The position numbers and the translations under genes were made by a program. Of a stretch of 64,000 nt of DNA, positions 43,780 through 52,863 are shown in pieces. Source of the DNA: Flavobacterium sp. ALJ2 (GTDB taxonomy: Bacteria > Bacteroidota > Bacteroidia > Flavobacteriales > Flavobacteriaceae); contig NZ_JADNRC010000001.1 of NCBI RefSeq assembly GCF_015594725.1, forward strand, positions 1-64,000, given 5' to 3'. The notes below the pieces were generated by a model, which was not told the origin of the DNA, made no database searches, and saw nothing but the letters and a program-made list of their open reading frames with translations. Position 1 is the first letter of the stretch. Each line of letters starts with the position of its first letter.

Positions 43780-45141
43780 ATGAAGTACTCAAAAAATATT
43801 TTAGAAACAATTGGCAATACACCTTTAGTTAAACTTAACAAAATCGTTGCCGAAATTGACGCATTAGTTTTGGCAAAAGTTGAAACATTTAATCCAGGAA
43901 ATTCTGTTAAGGATAGAATGGCAGTAAAAATGGTAGAAGATGCTGAAGCAGATGGGCGTTTAAAGCCTGGAGGAACTATTATCGAAGGGACATCTGGAAA
44001 CACCGGAATGGGATTAGCATTGGTTGCTATTATAAAAGGATACAAACTTATTTGTGTAATTTCGGATAAGCAATCAAAGGAGAAAATGGATATCTTACGC
44101 GCAGTAGGTGCAAAGGTAGTCGTTTGTCCAACAGATGTGGAGCCAACAGACCCTCGTTCCTATTATTCAGTTTCGAAACGATTGGCTGAGGAGACTCCAA
44201 ATTCATGGTACGTAAACCAATACGATAATCCATCAAATGCATTGGCGCATTATGAGCAAACAGGGCCAGAAATTTGGGAACAAACAGAAGGTAAAATAAC
44301 ACACTTTGTCGTTGGGGTAGGTACAGGAGGAACTATATCAGGAGTTGCAAAATACTTAAAAGAAAAAAATCCGAATATTAAAATTTGGGGAATAGATACC
44401 TATGGGTCGGTTTTTAAAAAATACCATGAAACAGGTATTTTTGATGAAAATGAAATTTACTCCTATATCACTGAGGGAATTGGAGAAGATATTTTACCAA
44501 AAAATGTTGATTTCTCACTGATAAATGGATTTACAAAAGTAACAGATAAAGATGCTGCAGTTTATACCAGAAAAATTGCACTCGAGGAAGGGATTTTTGT
44601 AGGGAACTCAGCAGGAGCTTGTATAAAAGGATTATTGCAGTTAAAAGAACATTTCACAAAAGACGATGTAGTAGTTGTGTTGTTTCATGATTCAGGCAGT
44701 CGTTACGTAGGTAAGATGTTTAATGATGATTGGATGCGTGAACGTGGTTTTCTGGAAGAAAACATCACTAAAGCAGAAGATGTTATAAAAGATCATATCG
44801 ATAAAAAATTGATCGTTGTGCGAACAGAAGAATTGGTTTCGCATGCAATTGAAAGAATGCGTAAATATAAGATCTCACAAATTCCAGTAGTCGATATTAC
44901 TGGATTTGTAGGTTCAGTTGATGAAACAGATTTGTTTAGAAGTTACGTAGCAGACAAGAATGTAGCCGAAAAACCAATTAAAGAAGTAATGGGGAAGCCT
45001 TTTCCTATTGTAAAATTAGGGACACCAATAGAGGAAGTTTCAAAACTTTTTACAAAAGAAAATGATGCAGTTTTAGTAGATTTAGGAAATGGAAACCATC
45101 ATATAATAACAAAATATGATATTATTGGTTCGATAAAATAA
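43780..45141 (+). CDS. PLP-dependent cystathionine beta-synthase-like enzyme with CBS pair
   Basis: This 453 aa protein has an N-terminal fold-type II PLP domain: IGNTPLVKLN, the PLP lysine K44 in NSVKDRMA, the phosphate loop EGTSGNTGMGL and GVGTGGTISGVAKYL. From about 340 it carries two CBS motifs (ELVSHAIERMRKYKISQIPV; LGTPIEEVSKLFTKENDAVL). It joins serine or O-acetylserine with homocysteine or sulfide in sulfur amino-acid metabolism; the CBS pair may sense adenosine nucleotides or S-adenosylmethionine. A separate cysteine synthase gene has been reduced to a remnant at 12578-12709. Confidence 0.93.
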   Translation: MKYSKNILETIGNTPLVKLNKIVAEIDALVLAKVETFNPGNSVKDRMAVKMVEDAEADGRLKPGGTIIEGTSGNTGMGLALVAIIKGYKLICVISDKQSKEKMDILRAVGAKVVVCPTDVEPTDPRSYYSVSKRLAEETPNSWYVNQYDNPSNALAHYEQTGPEIWEQTEGKITHFVVGVGTGGTISGVAKYLKEKNPNIKIWGIDTYGSVFKKYHETGIFDENEIYSYITEGIGEDILPKNVDFSLINGFTKVTDKDAAVYTRKIALEEGIFVGNSAGACIKGLLQLKEHFTKDDVVVVLFHDSGSRYVGKMFNDDWMRERGFLEENITKAEDVIKDHIDKKLIVVRTEELVSHAIERMRKYKISQIPVVDITGFVGSVDETDLFRSYVADKNVAEKPIKEVMGKPFPIVKLGTPIEEVSKLFTKENDAVLVDLGNGNHHIITKYDIIGSIK

Positions 45142-45166
45142 AATAATAATTCACACAATTTAAATA

Positions 45167-45210
45167 GCCACAAATCTAACGAGAATTCTCGCTGAATTTG
45201 TGGCATTTTT
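45167..45210 (+). terminator. Terminator after the CBS-like gene
   Basis: GCCACAAAT ... ATTTGTGGC with T tail and a nested CGAGAATTCTCG palindrome. Confidence 0.8.
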
Positions 45211-45231
45211 AGCTTGTAAAAAACATCGATA

Positions 45232-45714
45232 ATGACTTTTACTGCTATAGATTTTGAAACTGCCATAGGGCACCACCCATGTTCAGTAGGTATTGTTACA
45301 GTAGAGAATGGTGTAATTGTAGATGAGTTTGTTACTTTAATCAAGCCACCTAATAATGAATACTCACCGTTTACAATTAGAGTACATGGTATTTATCCCC
45401 GCGATACGATAAATGCCAAAACCTTTGCTCAAGTATATCCAGAGATAAAAAAACGTCTAGAAAACAGAACCGTTGTTGCTCATAATGAGAGTTTTGATCG
45501 CAATGTTTTGATGAAATCGATGGCGCTACATGGTTTAAATTATGATGATTTAAACATTGCTTTGCGTTGGGAATGTACTGTTAAGATATATAAAGCAAGA
45601 GGCTTAAAGCCTACTAAATTAAGTGATTGCTGTCGTGAAATGAGAATTCAGCTCAATCATCACGAAGCATTATCAGATGCGAGGGCATGTGCTAAATTGT
45701 ACTTATTGAAGTAA
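45232..45714 (+). CDS. DnaQ-like 3'-5' exonuclease
   Basis: This 160 aa protein is a DEDDh exonuclease with all motifs: Exo I TAIDFETA (Asp and Glu near 6-8), Exo II VVAHNESFDRNVL (near 83), Exo III HHEALSDARACA (His and Asp near 145). It removes nucleotides from DNA 3' ends, either as a proofreading-like or a stand-alone repair enzyme. It is shorter than polymerase III epsilon and lacks its polymerase-binding tail, so a stand-alone role is likely. Confidence 0.93.
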   Translation: MTFTAIDFETAIGHHPCSVGIVTVENGVIVDEFVTLIKPPNNEYSPFTIRVHGIYPRDTINAKTFAQVYPEIKKRLENRTVVAHNESFDRNVLMKSMALHGLNYDDLNIALRWECTVKIYKARGLKPTKLSDCCREMRIQLNHHEALSDARACAKLYLLK

Positions 45715-45773
45715 TTTTCTTTCATTTATAAGTTTTTTGAATTACCTTAGGTGATCTCTTAAATGACTAAATA

Positions 45774-46913
45774 ATGAAAGAAGATTTTTTGCATTACCTA
45801 TGGAAATATAAAAAGTTTGATACTTTAAATTTAAAAACTTTTAATAATGAGGAGCTTATAATTATCAACGTAGGCCAGTATTTAGAATTGGCAGGGCCAG
45901 ATTTTTTTAATGCTCAAATAATAATCGGAAATCAAAAATGGGCTGGAAACATAGAGATTCATTTAAAATCTTCAGATTGGTATTTGCATAATCATGAAAA
46001 CGATAAAGCTTATGAGAGTGTAGTTTTGCATGTTGTTTGGGAACATGATTGTGAAATTTTTAGTCAAAATAACTCAGAGGTGCCTGTTTTGATTTTAAAA
46101 GATTATGTTTCAGAAGAAATTATTGAAAATTATAAAACCTTAATTACTCCTAAGTCTTGGATTTTTTGTGAAAAAGAAATCAAAGATGTTGATCCGTTTT
46201 TATTCATAAATTGGCAGGAACGACTTTTTTTTGAACGATTTGAGCGTAAATCACAACCTATTTATGATTTGTTAGAAATGACAAATAACGATTGGGAAGC
46301 AGTTTTATTTAGTTTCCTAGCTAAAAATTTTGGTTTAAATACAAATGGAAATTCTTTTTTTCAATTAGCACAATCCATCCCGTTTAGTATAATTAGGAAG
46401 GAAAGTTTTGAAGTTGAGAATCTTGAAGCATTACTCTTTGGAAATGCAGGACTATTAGATGTAGACAAAGAAGATAATTACTTTAAAGATTTAAAAATTA
46501 GGTATTTTTATCTTTTGAATAAATATCAATTAGAAAGAGCATATGTAGAGCCAATGCAGTTTTTTAAACATCGGCCGGATAATTTCCCAACAATTCGTCT
46601 TTCTCAATTGGCTAATTTATATCATAAATATCAAAATTTGTTTTCTAAGATAATAGATTTAAAGGCAGTCCATGAAATTTATGATTTGCTATTGGTTTCG
46701 GTAGCTCCATATTGGCAAAATCACTACCAGTTTGACAAAGAAAGTCCTTTTAAATCTAAGAAAACAGTTCATTCTTTTGTTGATTTACTTATCATAAATA
46801 CAATTATTCCAATAAAGTTTGCCTATGCTAAAAAGCAAGGATATTCTATTTCAGAGGATTTAATAATACTTTTAAATCAAATTAAACCAGAAAAAAAACT
46901 CTATTATCGATAA
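45774..46913 (+). CDS. DUF2851 family protein
   Basis: This 379 aa conserved Bacteroidota protein has the family pattern: MKEDFLHYLWKYKKFDT, GQYLELAGPDFFNAQIIIG, WAGNIEIHLKSSDWYLHNH and VVLHVVWEHDCEI. Function is unknown. Conserved Asp, Glu, His and Lys in the first 120 residues recall nuclease-type folds, but this is not proven. It is cytoplasmic. A 40-codon gene follows. Confidence 0.9.
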   Translation: MKEDFLHYLWKYKKFDTLNLKTFNNEELIIINVGQYLELAGPDFFNAQIIIGNQKWAGNIEIHLKSSDWYLHNHENDKAYESVVLHVVWEHDCEIFSQNNSEVPVLILKDYVSEEIIENYKTLITPKSWIFCEKEIKDVDPFLFINWQERLFFERFERKSQPIYDLLEMTNNDWEAVLFSFLAKNFGLNTNGNSFFQLAQSIPFSIIRKESFEVENLEALLFGNAGLLDVDKEDNYFKDLKIRYFYLLNKYQLERAYVEPMQFFKHRPDNFPTIRLSQLANLYHKYQNLFSKIIDLKAVHEIYDLLLVSVAPYWQNHYQFDKESPFKSKKTVHSFVDLLIINTIIPIKFAYAKKQGYSISEDLIILLNQIKPEKKLYYR

Positions 46914-46920
46914 GTTTAAG

Positions 46921-47043
46921 ATGTTCAAAATTAATGCGAAAAATGCATTAGAGACGCAATCTTTATTACAGCTAAAGAATGAATATTGTAATAAAAATAG
47001 ATGTCTTGATTGTGTTGTTGGAATGGAATTGCTAAAGAGTTAA
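46921..47043 (+). CDS. Small cysteine-containing protein after DUF2851
   Basis: This 40 aa protein (MFKINAKNALETQSLLQLKN, then EYCNKNRCLDCVVGMELLKS) starts 8 bp after the DUF2851 gene. The C-x4-C-x2-C cluster resembles the C-terminal tail found on some DUF2851 proteins or their neighbours. It may be a split-off tail or a small metal-binding protein. The rest of the gap to 47224 holds nothing I recognise. Confidence 0.45.
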   Translation: MFKINAKNALETQSLLQLKNEYCNKNRCLDCVVGMELLKS

Positions 47044-47224
47044 TAGAGAAATCAAGAATTATAAAATGGAGTAATTAAATAATAATCTCAGTTCAGTATA
47101 GCATCATATTTTATCCTAATAGCTATTGGAATTAGATAGCAAGGAAGAATATGTTAATTTTTAGCTATTGCTAATTCTTTTGGCTTTATAACTTTTAAAC
47201 TTTAGACTTACTTAGTTAATTTTG

Positions 47225-47232
47225 TATTTTTG
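47225..47232 (+). promoter_or_regulatory. -7 promoter box of the PspC gene
   Basis: TATTTTTG matches TAnnTTTG, 25 bp before ATG 47257. It argues against a start further upstream. Confidence 0.5.
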
Positions 47233-47256
47233 CATATCATCTATCATCTTAAATGT

Positions 47257-47484
47257 ATGTCAGCAATTATTAAACTTAAATTCTTTTTTGAAAAATACGG
47301 CTTTCATGTTTCTTCCAGATTAGCCGATAGGTTAGGAATGAGAGTTACAAGTGTTCGTTTGTTTTTTATATATATATCTTTTGTTACAGCTGGACTATGG
47401 TTTGGGGTATATCTGACATTGGCATTCTGGATTAGACTAAAAGATTTAGTTCGTGCTAAAAGAACTTCTGTTTTTGATTTATAA
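47257..47484 (+). CDS. PspC domain membrane protein
   Basis: This 75 aa protein (MSAIIKLKFFFEK) has the PspC pattern: a short helix with GFHVSSRLADRLGMRVTSVR, then one hydrophobic segment LFFIYISFVTAGLWFGVYLT. PspC-type proteins sense envelope stress at the inner membrane. Here the protein is minimal, with no accessory psp genes nearby. ATG 47257 is chosen because the promoter box lies over any earlier start. Confidence 0.82.
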   Translation: MSAIIKLKFFFEKYGFHVSSRLADRLGMRVTSVRLFFIYISFVTAGLWFGVYLTLAFWIRLKDLVRAKRTSVFDL

Positions 47485-47504
47485 CTCATTTCATTCCATA
47501 AAAA

Positions 47505-47541
47505 AAGGGATTATAAAGTAACTAATACTTTATAATCCCTT
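47505..47541. terminator. Bidirectional terminator between convergent genes
   Basis: A perfect 16-bp stem AAGGGATTATAAAGTA / TACTTTATAATCCCTT with loop ACTAA, flanked by A and T runs. Confidence 0.92.
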
Positions 47542-47558
47542 CTTAATATTGTGATATG

Positions 47559-49010
47559 TTATTTTTCAGGATTGTTTAATTTGCTATTTTTCTTTCCATA
47601 AGTAAAGTAAATAACAACACCTAGTGCCATCCAAATAACTAATCTTATCCAGCTTTCATTTGGTAGAGAGTACATTAATGCAAGGCAAATTATAATTCCA
47701 GCAATAGGAACAAAAGGAACTAATGGAGTTCTGAAAGATCTTGGAGCATCTGGCATTTTTTTACGCATTACCATAACACCAATACATACTAATACAAACG
47801 CTAATAAGGTACCAATACTAACCATATGGCCTAAATCACTTACAGGAACAAACCCTGCAAATAGACTCACAAAAACTAAAAAGAAAATATTAGTTTTCCA
47901 AGGAGTACGAAACTTAGAATGAATTTCGCTAAAAAATTTAGGTAATAATCCGTCTTTACTCATAGTATAAAATACACGGCTTTGTCCCATTAGCATTACT
48001 AGCATTACAGATGTGTACCCAGCTAGAATAGCTATAATTAAACCAGTTTGTAAAAATGTATATCCAGTTTTGGCAAAGGCAGTTGCAGCAGGTTTAGCAT
48101 CGCCAGCAAATTCATAATATGGTACAAGACCAGTCATTACGTGAGCAAATAAAACGTATAATATAGTACAGATTATCAAAGAACCTAAAATTCCAATAGG
48201 CATTCCCTTTTGAGGGTTTTTTGCTTCTTGTGCAGCGGTAGAAACAGCATCAAAACCAATGAAGGCAAAAAATACAGTTCCAGCTCCAGCAGCAATACCA
48301 GACCAGCCAAATTCGCCAAAAACACCTGTGTTTTTAGGAATGTATGGAGTATAGTTTGCTGTGTCAATAAAGCCCCATCCTAATACGATAAAAACAATTA
48401 CAACAGCAACTTTTAGAACAACTAAAAAATTATTTATAGATGCAGATTCCCTAGTTCCTCTTATTAATAATAAAGAAAGTAAAGAAACGATGATAATAGC
48501 TGGAAGGTTGATAATACCACCTTCAATTACAGTTCCGTCACTTAATTTTAATGTCTCCCAGGGAGAACAAATTAAATTATGAGGAAGGTGAATATTGTAT
48601 TTATTAAGCAATTCAAGTAAATAACGGGACCAACTTACGCCTACTGTTGCGGCTCCTAATGCATATTCTAAAACTAAATCCCATCCAATTATCCAAGCCA
48701 TAAATTCACCCATTGTAGCATAGGAGTATGTATAAGCACTACCAGCTACAGGTATCATAGAAGCGAATTCTGCATAGCAAAGACCCGCAAAAGCACACCC
48801 TATAGCAGCTAGAATAAAGGACAATGTAACTGCTGGTCCAGCATGCTCGGCTGCTGCAATTCCAGTTAATGAAAATAATCCGGCTCCAATAATTGCGCCT
48901 ACTCCTAGAGCTACTAAAGAGCGGGAAGATAAAGTTCTTTTTAAGCCTCTTTCAGATTCGGAAGCTTCATTAAGCAATACCGATAGTGGTTTAGTTTTCC
49001 AAATTGACAT
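47559..49010 (-). CDS. APC family (cationic) amino-acid permease
   Basis: This 483 aa membrane protein has about 12-13 hydrophobic helices. The N-terminal LVALGVGAIIGAGLFSLTG is the substrate-binding helix 1 of APC transporters, and GFDAVSTAAQEAKNPQKGMP is the helix 6 segment of the cationic amino-acid transporter subgroup. It moves amino acids across the inner membrane, probably coupled to protons. It is transcribed alone from a promoter at 49041-49074. Confidence 0.93.
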   Translation of the reverse strand: MSIWKTKPLSVLLNEASESERGLKRTLSSRSLVALGVGAIIGAGLFSLTGIAAAEHAGPAVTLSFILAAIGCAFAGLCYAEFASMIPVAGSAYTYSYATMGEFMAWIIGWDLVLEYALGAATVGVSWSRYLLELLNKYNIHLPHNLICSPWETLKLSDGTVIEGGIINLPAIIIVSLLSLLLIRGTRESASINNFLVVLKVAVVIVFIVLGWGFIDTANYTPYIPKNTGVFGEFGWSGIAAGAGTVFFAFIGFDAVSTAAQEAKNPQKGMPIGILGSLIICTILYVLFAHVMTGLVPYYEFAGDAKPAATAFAKTGYTFLQTGLIIAILAGYTSVMLVMLMGQSRVFYTMSKDGLLPKFFSEIHSKFRTPWKTNIFFLVFVSLFAGFVPVSDLGHMVSIGTLLAFVLVCIGVMVMRKKMPDAPRSFRTPLVPFVPIAGIIICLALMYSLPNESWIRLVIWMALGVVIYFTYGKKNSKLNNPEK

Positions 49011-49040
49011 ATACTATTTTGGTTAATTGTTATTAAGCTC

Positions 49041-49074
49041 CAAATGTATTGTTTTTTACAAAAAATAAAAACAA
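49041..49074 (-). promoter_or_regulatory. Promoter of the amino-acid permease
   Basis: Read on the minus strand: TTG, 22-bp spacer, TACATTTG. This matches the TTG-N17-23-TAnnTTTG consensus and lies about 30 bp upstream of the start. Confidence 0.6.
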
Positions 49075-49248
49075 TTAGTGCATTTTATGTTGTGAAATAA
49101 TTAATTTTATGGATAATTATTGGTTTGTCTTGCTTTTTTACTTGATAATAGTAGTTGTTTTTATTGTTTTTTTTAAGTAAAAACCTATTAAAACTGCATT
49201 TTTTTGACTTAATTTACAATTTCAAATTAAATTAAGTTTTAGTCAAAG

Positions 49249-50136
49249 ATGGATTTTAGAAAAATAGCTCCTTATTTTAAATTTAGTAGAGAACAAAGAA
49301 TTGGTATTTTTTTTCTTTTTATAATAATTATTGTTTTACAGTTGGTTTATTTTTTTGCTGATTTTAGTTCGTCATCACAATTTTTTCCAGACAAAGAAAG
49401 ATGGATGTCTTTACAGAGCGAGATAGATTCAATTAAAAATGGTAGCGATAGTAAAGAAGAGAAAAAATATTTATTCAATCCTAATTTTATTACAGATTAC
49501 AAAGGGTATAAGTTGGGTATGACAGTAGAGGAAATTGATAGATTGTTAGTTTTTAGAAAAGAGAATAAATATGTCAACTCTCCGAAGGAGTTTCAGGAAG
49601 TAACAAAGATTTCAGACTCCTTGTTAGGTAGTATTGCTCCGTATTTTAAATTTCCTGACTGGACAGCTAATAAGAAAGATAAAAAGGAATATAAAAATTA
49701 TTCAAATCAGAAGATATTCGTTAAAAAAGAGAAAAATATATTAATCGATATCAATCAAGCCACTCAAGAGGATTTAATTAAAGTTTCGGGAATAGGGGAA
49801 GCTCTTTCTCTACGGATTTTAAAGCAGAAAGAACGTTTAGGGTATTTTGTTTCGATGGAGCAACTTAAAGATGTTTGGGGGCTTTCGCCTGAAGTTATTT
49901 TGAACTTAAATAATCATTTTAAAATTTCAGAACTTACTTCTTTTAAAAAAATAGCTATAAATGATGCTTCTTTAAAAGAGCTTTCAAGCTTTCCGTATTT
50001 TCGACATACATTGGCAAAACAGATCGTCACCTATCGAAGTATGAACGGAAATATAAATAATATTGAGGATTTGATAAAAATTAAGGGCTTTCCTGTTGAA
50101 AAAGCAAAAATAATTGGTTTATATTTGGAGTTCTAA
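49249..50136 (+). CDS. Membrane-anchored helix-hairpin-helix protein (ComEA-like)
   Basis: This 295 aa protein has one membrane helix near residues 22-43 (IGIFFLFIIIIVLQLVYFF). Repeated HhH DNA-binding motifs follow: IDINQATQEDLIKVSGIGEA (about 165), LKDVWGLSPEVILNLNNHF, and NIEDLIKIKGFPVEKAKIIG at the end. Its role in DNA uptake or in binding DNA at the envelope is inferred from ComEA; no other com gene is near. It overlaps nothing and is followed 10 bp later by acyl-CoA dehydrogenase. Confidence 0.85.
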   Translation: MDFRKIAPYFKFSREQRIGIFFLFIIIIVLQLVYFFADFSSSSQFFPDKERWMSLQSEIDSIKNGSDSKEEKKYLFNPNFITDYKGYKLGMTVEEIDRLLVFRKENKYVNSPKEFQEVTKISDSLLGSIAPYFKFPDWTANKKDKKEYKNYSNQKIFVKKEKNILIDINQATQEDLIKVSGIGEALSLRILKQKERLGYFVSMEQLKDVWGLSPEVILNLNNHFKISELTSFKKIAINDASLKELSSFPYFRHTLAKQIVTYRSMNGNINNIEDLIKIKGFPVEKAKIIGLYLEF

Positions 50137-50146
50137 AAAGATACTA

Positions 50147-51289
50147 ATGAATTTTGATTATAACGAAACGCAATCAATGATTGCTCAGTCCATAAGAGAA
50201 TTTGCTGAAAAAAATATCCGTCCCTATATAATGGAGTGGGATGAAGCACAAACATTTCCAATTCCGTTATTCAAAGAATTAGGAGCAATGGGGTTTATGG
50301 GGGTTTTGGTTCCAGAAGAATATGGGGGGTCGGGACTAGGTTATCATGAATATATAACAATTATTGAAGAAATTTCAAAAGTTGACCCTTCAATTGGGCT
50401 GTCAGTTGCTGCTCATAATTCATTATGTACAAATCATATTTTGACTTTTGGTAACGAGGAGCAAAAGAAAAAATGGCTACCTAAACTAGCAACAGCAGAG
50501 CATATTGGTGCATGGGGGTTAACGGAACATAATACAGGATCCGATGCGGGAGGAATGAATACAACAGCAGTAAAAGATGGAGACCATTGGGTTGTAAATG
50601 GAGCGAAGAATTTTATTACACATGCTAAATCTGGTGATATTGCTGTGGTAATTGTACGCACAGGAGAAAAAGGAGACTCACGAGGGATGACAGCTTTTGT
50701 ATTCGAAAAAGGAATGCCGGGATTTACATCTGGGAAAAAAGAGAATAAATTAGGAATGCGTGCGAGTGAAACAGCTGAATTGGTTTTTGATAACTGCCGA
50801 ATTCCCGATGCAAATCGTTTAGGAAATGTAGGAGAGGGTTTTATTCAATCTATGAAAATATTAGACGGAGGGAGAATCTCAATAGGAGCGCTGTCTCTTG
50901 GGATTGCTAAAGGAGCTTATGAAGCAGCATTAAAATACTCAAAAGAAAGATATCAATTCGGACAGCCAATTAGTAGTTTTCAAGGAATTTCGTTTAAGTT
51001 GGCAGATATGGCAACAGAAATTGAGGCTTCGGAATTATTATTACATAAGGCAGCATTTTTAAAGCAACAGCATAAGCCAGTAACTACAATGGGAGCAATG
51101 GCAAAAATGTATGCCTCAGAGGTATGTGTGAAAGTAGCAAATGAAGCAGTTCAAATTCATGGAGGATACGGATATACAAAAGATTTTCCGGTAGAGAAGT
51201 TCTACCGAGATTCTAAGTTGTGTACTATAGGTGAGGGAACTACAGAAATTCAGAAAGTGGTTATCTCAAGAAACATCTTAAAAGACTAG
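50147..51289 (+). CDS. Acyl-CoA dehydrogenase
   Basis: This 380 aa protein starts at ATG 50147 (MNFDYNETQSMIAQSIREFA); earlier in-frame codons lie in the previous gene. Family signatures are GAWGLTEHNTGSDAGGMNTT, QFGQPISSFQGISFKLADMA, and a C-terminal IHGGYGYTKDFPVEKFYRD with GEGTTEIQK, which includes the usual catalytic Glu of short-chain enzymes. It is FAD-dependent and catalyses the first step of beta-oxidation or branched-chain amino-acid breakdown. Confidence 0.96.
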   Translation: MNFDYNETQSMIAQSIREFAEKNIRPYIMEWDEAQTFPIPLFKELGAMGFMGVLVPEEYGGSGLGYHEYITIIEEISKVDPSIGLSVAAHNSLCTNHILTFGNEEQKKKWLPKLATAEHIGAWGLTEHNTGSDAGGMNTTAVKDGDHWVVNGAKNFITHAKSGDIAVVIVRTGEKGDSRGMTAFVFEKGMPGFTSGKKENKLGMRASETAELVFDNCRIPDANRLGNVGEGFIQSMKILDGGRISIGALSLGIAKGAYEAALKYSKERYQFGQPISSFQGISFKLADMATEIEASELLLHKAAFLKQQHKPVTTMGAMAKMYASEVCVKVANEAVQIHGGYGYTKDFPVEKFYRDSKLCTIGEGTTEIQKVVISRNILKD

Positions 51290-51308
51290 TTGCATAATAA
51301 GGGCGTGC

Positions 51309-51361
51309 CCACAAAAAAAGCAGCCACTAGGTTTTGCGTTGAGTGGCTGCTTTTTTTGTGG
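51309..51361 (+). terminator. Strong terminator after acyl-CoA dehydrogenase
   Basis: A perfect 20-bp stem (51309-51328 / 51342-51361) containing AGCAGCCACT/AGTGGCTGCT and a T7 run. Confidence 0.9.
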
Positions 51362-51380
51362 ACGGGCTTTCTGCTATAAT

Positions 51381-51409
51381 CTTATTGTTCTTAAAGAAAG
51401 AACAATAAG
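51381..51409. repeat. Perfect inverted repeat before rpsU
   Basis: CTTATTGTTCTT-AAAGA-AAGAACAATAAG, a 12-bp stem. There is no T tail on the plus strand. It may be a second terminator or an operator. The remaining 51410-51546 shows no gene. Confidence 0.6.
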
Positions 51410-51546
51410 GATTTTCGCTTCAATCCCTCACGCAGTCTTTAAGTATTAATGAGTGAATTGACTTAAGGACACCGGTATTGAATTCTTATCATAAGTGTAA
51501 TGAAAAAATAATCTGTAGTTTATGGTGTGTGATTGGAATAAATGTT

Positions 51547-51554
51547 TACTTTTG
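51547..51554 (+). promoter_or_regulatory. -7 promoter box of rpsU
   Basis: TACTTTTG matches TAnnTTTG, 29 bp before ATG 51584. It rules out the in-frame ATG at 51542 as the start, since that codon lies upstream of the predicted transcript start. Confidence 0.6.
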
Positions 51555-51568
51555 CACACTTAACGAAA

Positions 51569-51575
51569 GGGGGTG
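51569..51575 (+). promoter_or_regulatory. Shine-Dalgarno sequence of rpsU
   Basis: GGGGGTG, 8 bases before ATG 51584, can pair with CACCUCC of the 16S rRNA tail with one G-U. No comparable site is seen before the other ribosomal genes here. Confidence 0.7.
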
Positions 51576-51583
51576 TCAATATT

Positions 51584-51778
51584 ATGTTAATTATACCAAT
51601 TAAAGACGGAGAAAATATCGATAGAGCATTAAAGCGCTATAAAAGAAAATTTGATAAAACAGGAACTGTTCGTCAGTTAAGAGCACGTACTGCTTTTATT
51701 AAGCCATCTGTAAAAAATAGAATCAAAATTCAAAAAGCTGCTTACATTCAAAACATGAAAGACAACTTGGAGGGTTAG
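51584..51778 (+). CDS. rpsU: Ribosomal protein bS21
   Basis: This 64 aa protein (MLIIPIKDGENIDRALKRYK) is a basic bS21 with the Bacteroidota form of the N-terminus. It binds the 30S subunit next to the anti-Shine-Dalgarno end of 16S rRNA. In Flavobacterium, bS21 is known to help hide the anti-SD, and rpsU is reported as one of few genes with a strong SD. The SD at 51569-51575 fits self-regulation by that mechanism. Confidence 0.97.
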   Translation: MLIIPIKDGENIDRALKRYKRKFDKTGTVRQLRARTAFIKPSVKNRIKIQKAAYIQNMKDNLEG

Positions 51779-51802
51779 ATAAAATCTATATTCAAATAAA
51801 TG

Positions 51803-51848
51803 CCGTTAGTCATCAAAATTTTATAACTTTGATGCTAACGGTTTTTTT
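51803..51848 (+). terminator. Terminator after rpsU
   Basis: CCGTTAGTCATCAAA / TTTGATGCTAACGG stem with T7 tail. Confidence 0.9.
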
Positions 51849-51935
51849 ATTTTATAAAATCGAAACGATTTGGGATGTAGAACCGTAAAGAAGGGATGAG
51901 GTGGTGTTCTTTAGTGAAATAAATAGAGGGTAAAA

Positions 51936-52832
51936 GTGAAAACAAATAAGCAGGCATTTCAGGAATATCTTCAGTTGGAGAAAAAGTATTCTTCGCATAC
52001 TCTGGGTGCTTATATGAATGACATTGTTTCTTTTGAGTCATTTAACAAATTGCATTTTGATCAGGAAAATATTGATCAGGTGAATTATAGCCAAATTAGA
52101 TCATGGGTGGTTTCGCTAGTGGATGCTAATATATCTAACGTTTCGGTTAATCGTAAAATGGCATCTTTAAAGGCATTTTATAGGTTTTTATTAAAGACTA
52201 AACAAATAGAGGTTAGTCCGATGCAGAAGCATAGGGCGTTAAAAACCCCCAAGGTAGTGCAGATCCCGTTTTCTGAAAAGGAATTGATAGATTTGATGGA
52301 TCGGATAGGAGATTCAGAGGGATTTGAGGGAATTCGGGATAAATTGATAATTGATTTGTTTTATACAACAGGAATTCGAAGGGCAGAATTGATAGGATTG
52401 CTTCGGATTAATGTTGATTCGTCTGCTAATACGATTAAGGTGTTAGGGAAGCGTAATAAAGAACGTATTATTCCTGTTCTGCCAGTTATTGTTAAGCAGT
52501 TTTCGTTGTACATGAAAGAACGTGAAAGTGTTGAGGGTATAGTTGATAAGGAGTATTTTTTTATTACTAAAAAAGGGTTAAAATTGAATGAAACCTTTGT
52601 GTATCGATTAATAAATTCATACTTTAGTAAAGTCTCTGAAAAGGTAAAAAAAAGTCCTCATGTTCTCCGGCATACATTTGCGACTCATTTATTAAATAAC
52701 GGGGCTGATTTAAATTCAGTAAAGGAATTATTAGGACATTCAAGTTTGGCATCTACACAGGTATATACGCATAGTAGTTTAGCGGCTCTTAAAAAAGTGT
52801 ATGCTGATGCCCATCCTAGAAATAAAAAGTAA
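51936..52832 (+). CDS. Tyrosine recombinase of the XerC/XerD type
   Basis: This 298 aa protein has an N-terminal SAM-like core-binding domain (AFQEYLQLEKKYSSHTLGAY) and a C-terminal catalytic domain. Catalytic residues are Arg in TTGIRRAELIGL, Lys in LGKRNKERIIPV, HVLRHTFATHLL (H-x-x-R), GHSSLASTQ (H) and the Tyr in VYTHSSL. The GTG start at 51936 is the first in frame. The position between rpsU and hpf, away from mobile genes, points to a housekeeping Xer enzyme that resolves chromosome dimers at dif, not a phage integrase. Confidence 0.93.
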   Translation: MKTNKQAFQEYLQLEKKYSSHTLGAYMNDIVSFESFNKLHFDQENIDQVNYSQIRSWVVSLVDANISNVSVNRKMASLKAFYRFLLKTKQIEVSPMQKHRALKTPKVVQIPFSEKELIDLMDRIGDSEGFEGIRDKLIIDLFYTTGIRRAELIGLLRINVDSSANTIKVLGKRNKERIIPVLPVIVKQFSLYMKERESVEGIVDKEYFFITKKGLKLNETFVYRLINSYFSKVSEKVKKSPHVLRHTFATHLLNNGADLNSVKELLGHSSLASTQVYTHSSLAALKKVYADAHPRNKK

Positions 52833-52863
52833 TTCTAAAATGTTTAATTCTAAAATAACTATT

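Noticed and set aside
51542..51583. Earlier rpsU start at 51542
   Set aside because: The -7 box and the Shine-Dalgarno sequence lie downstream of that codon, and the extra residues are absent from bS21 proteins.
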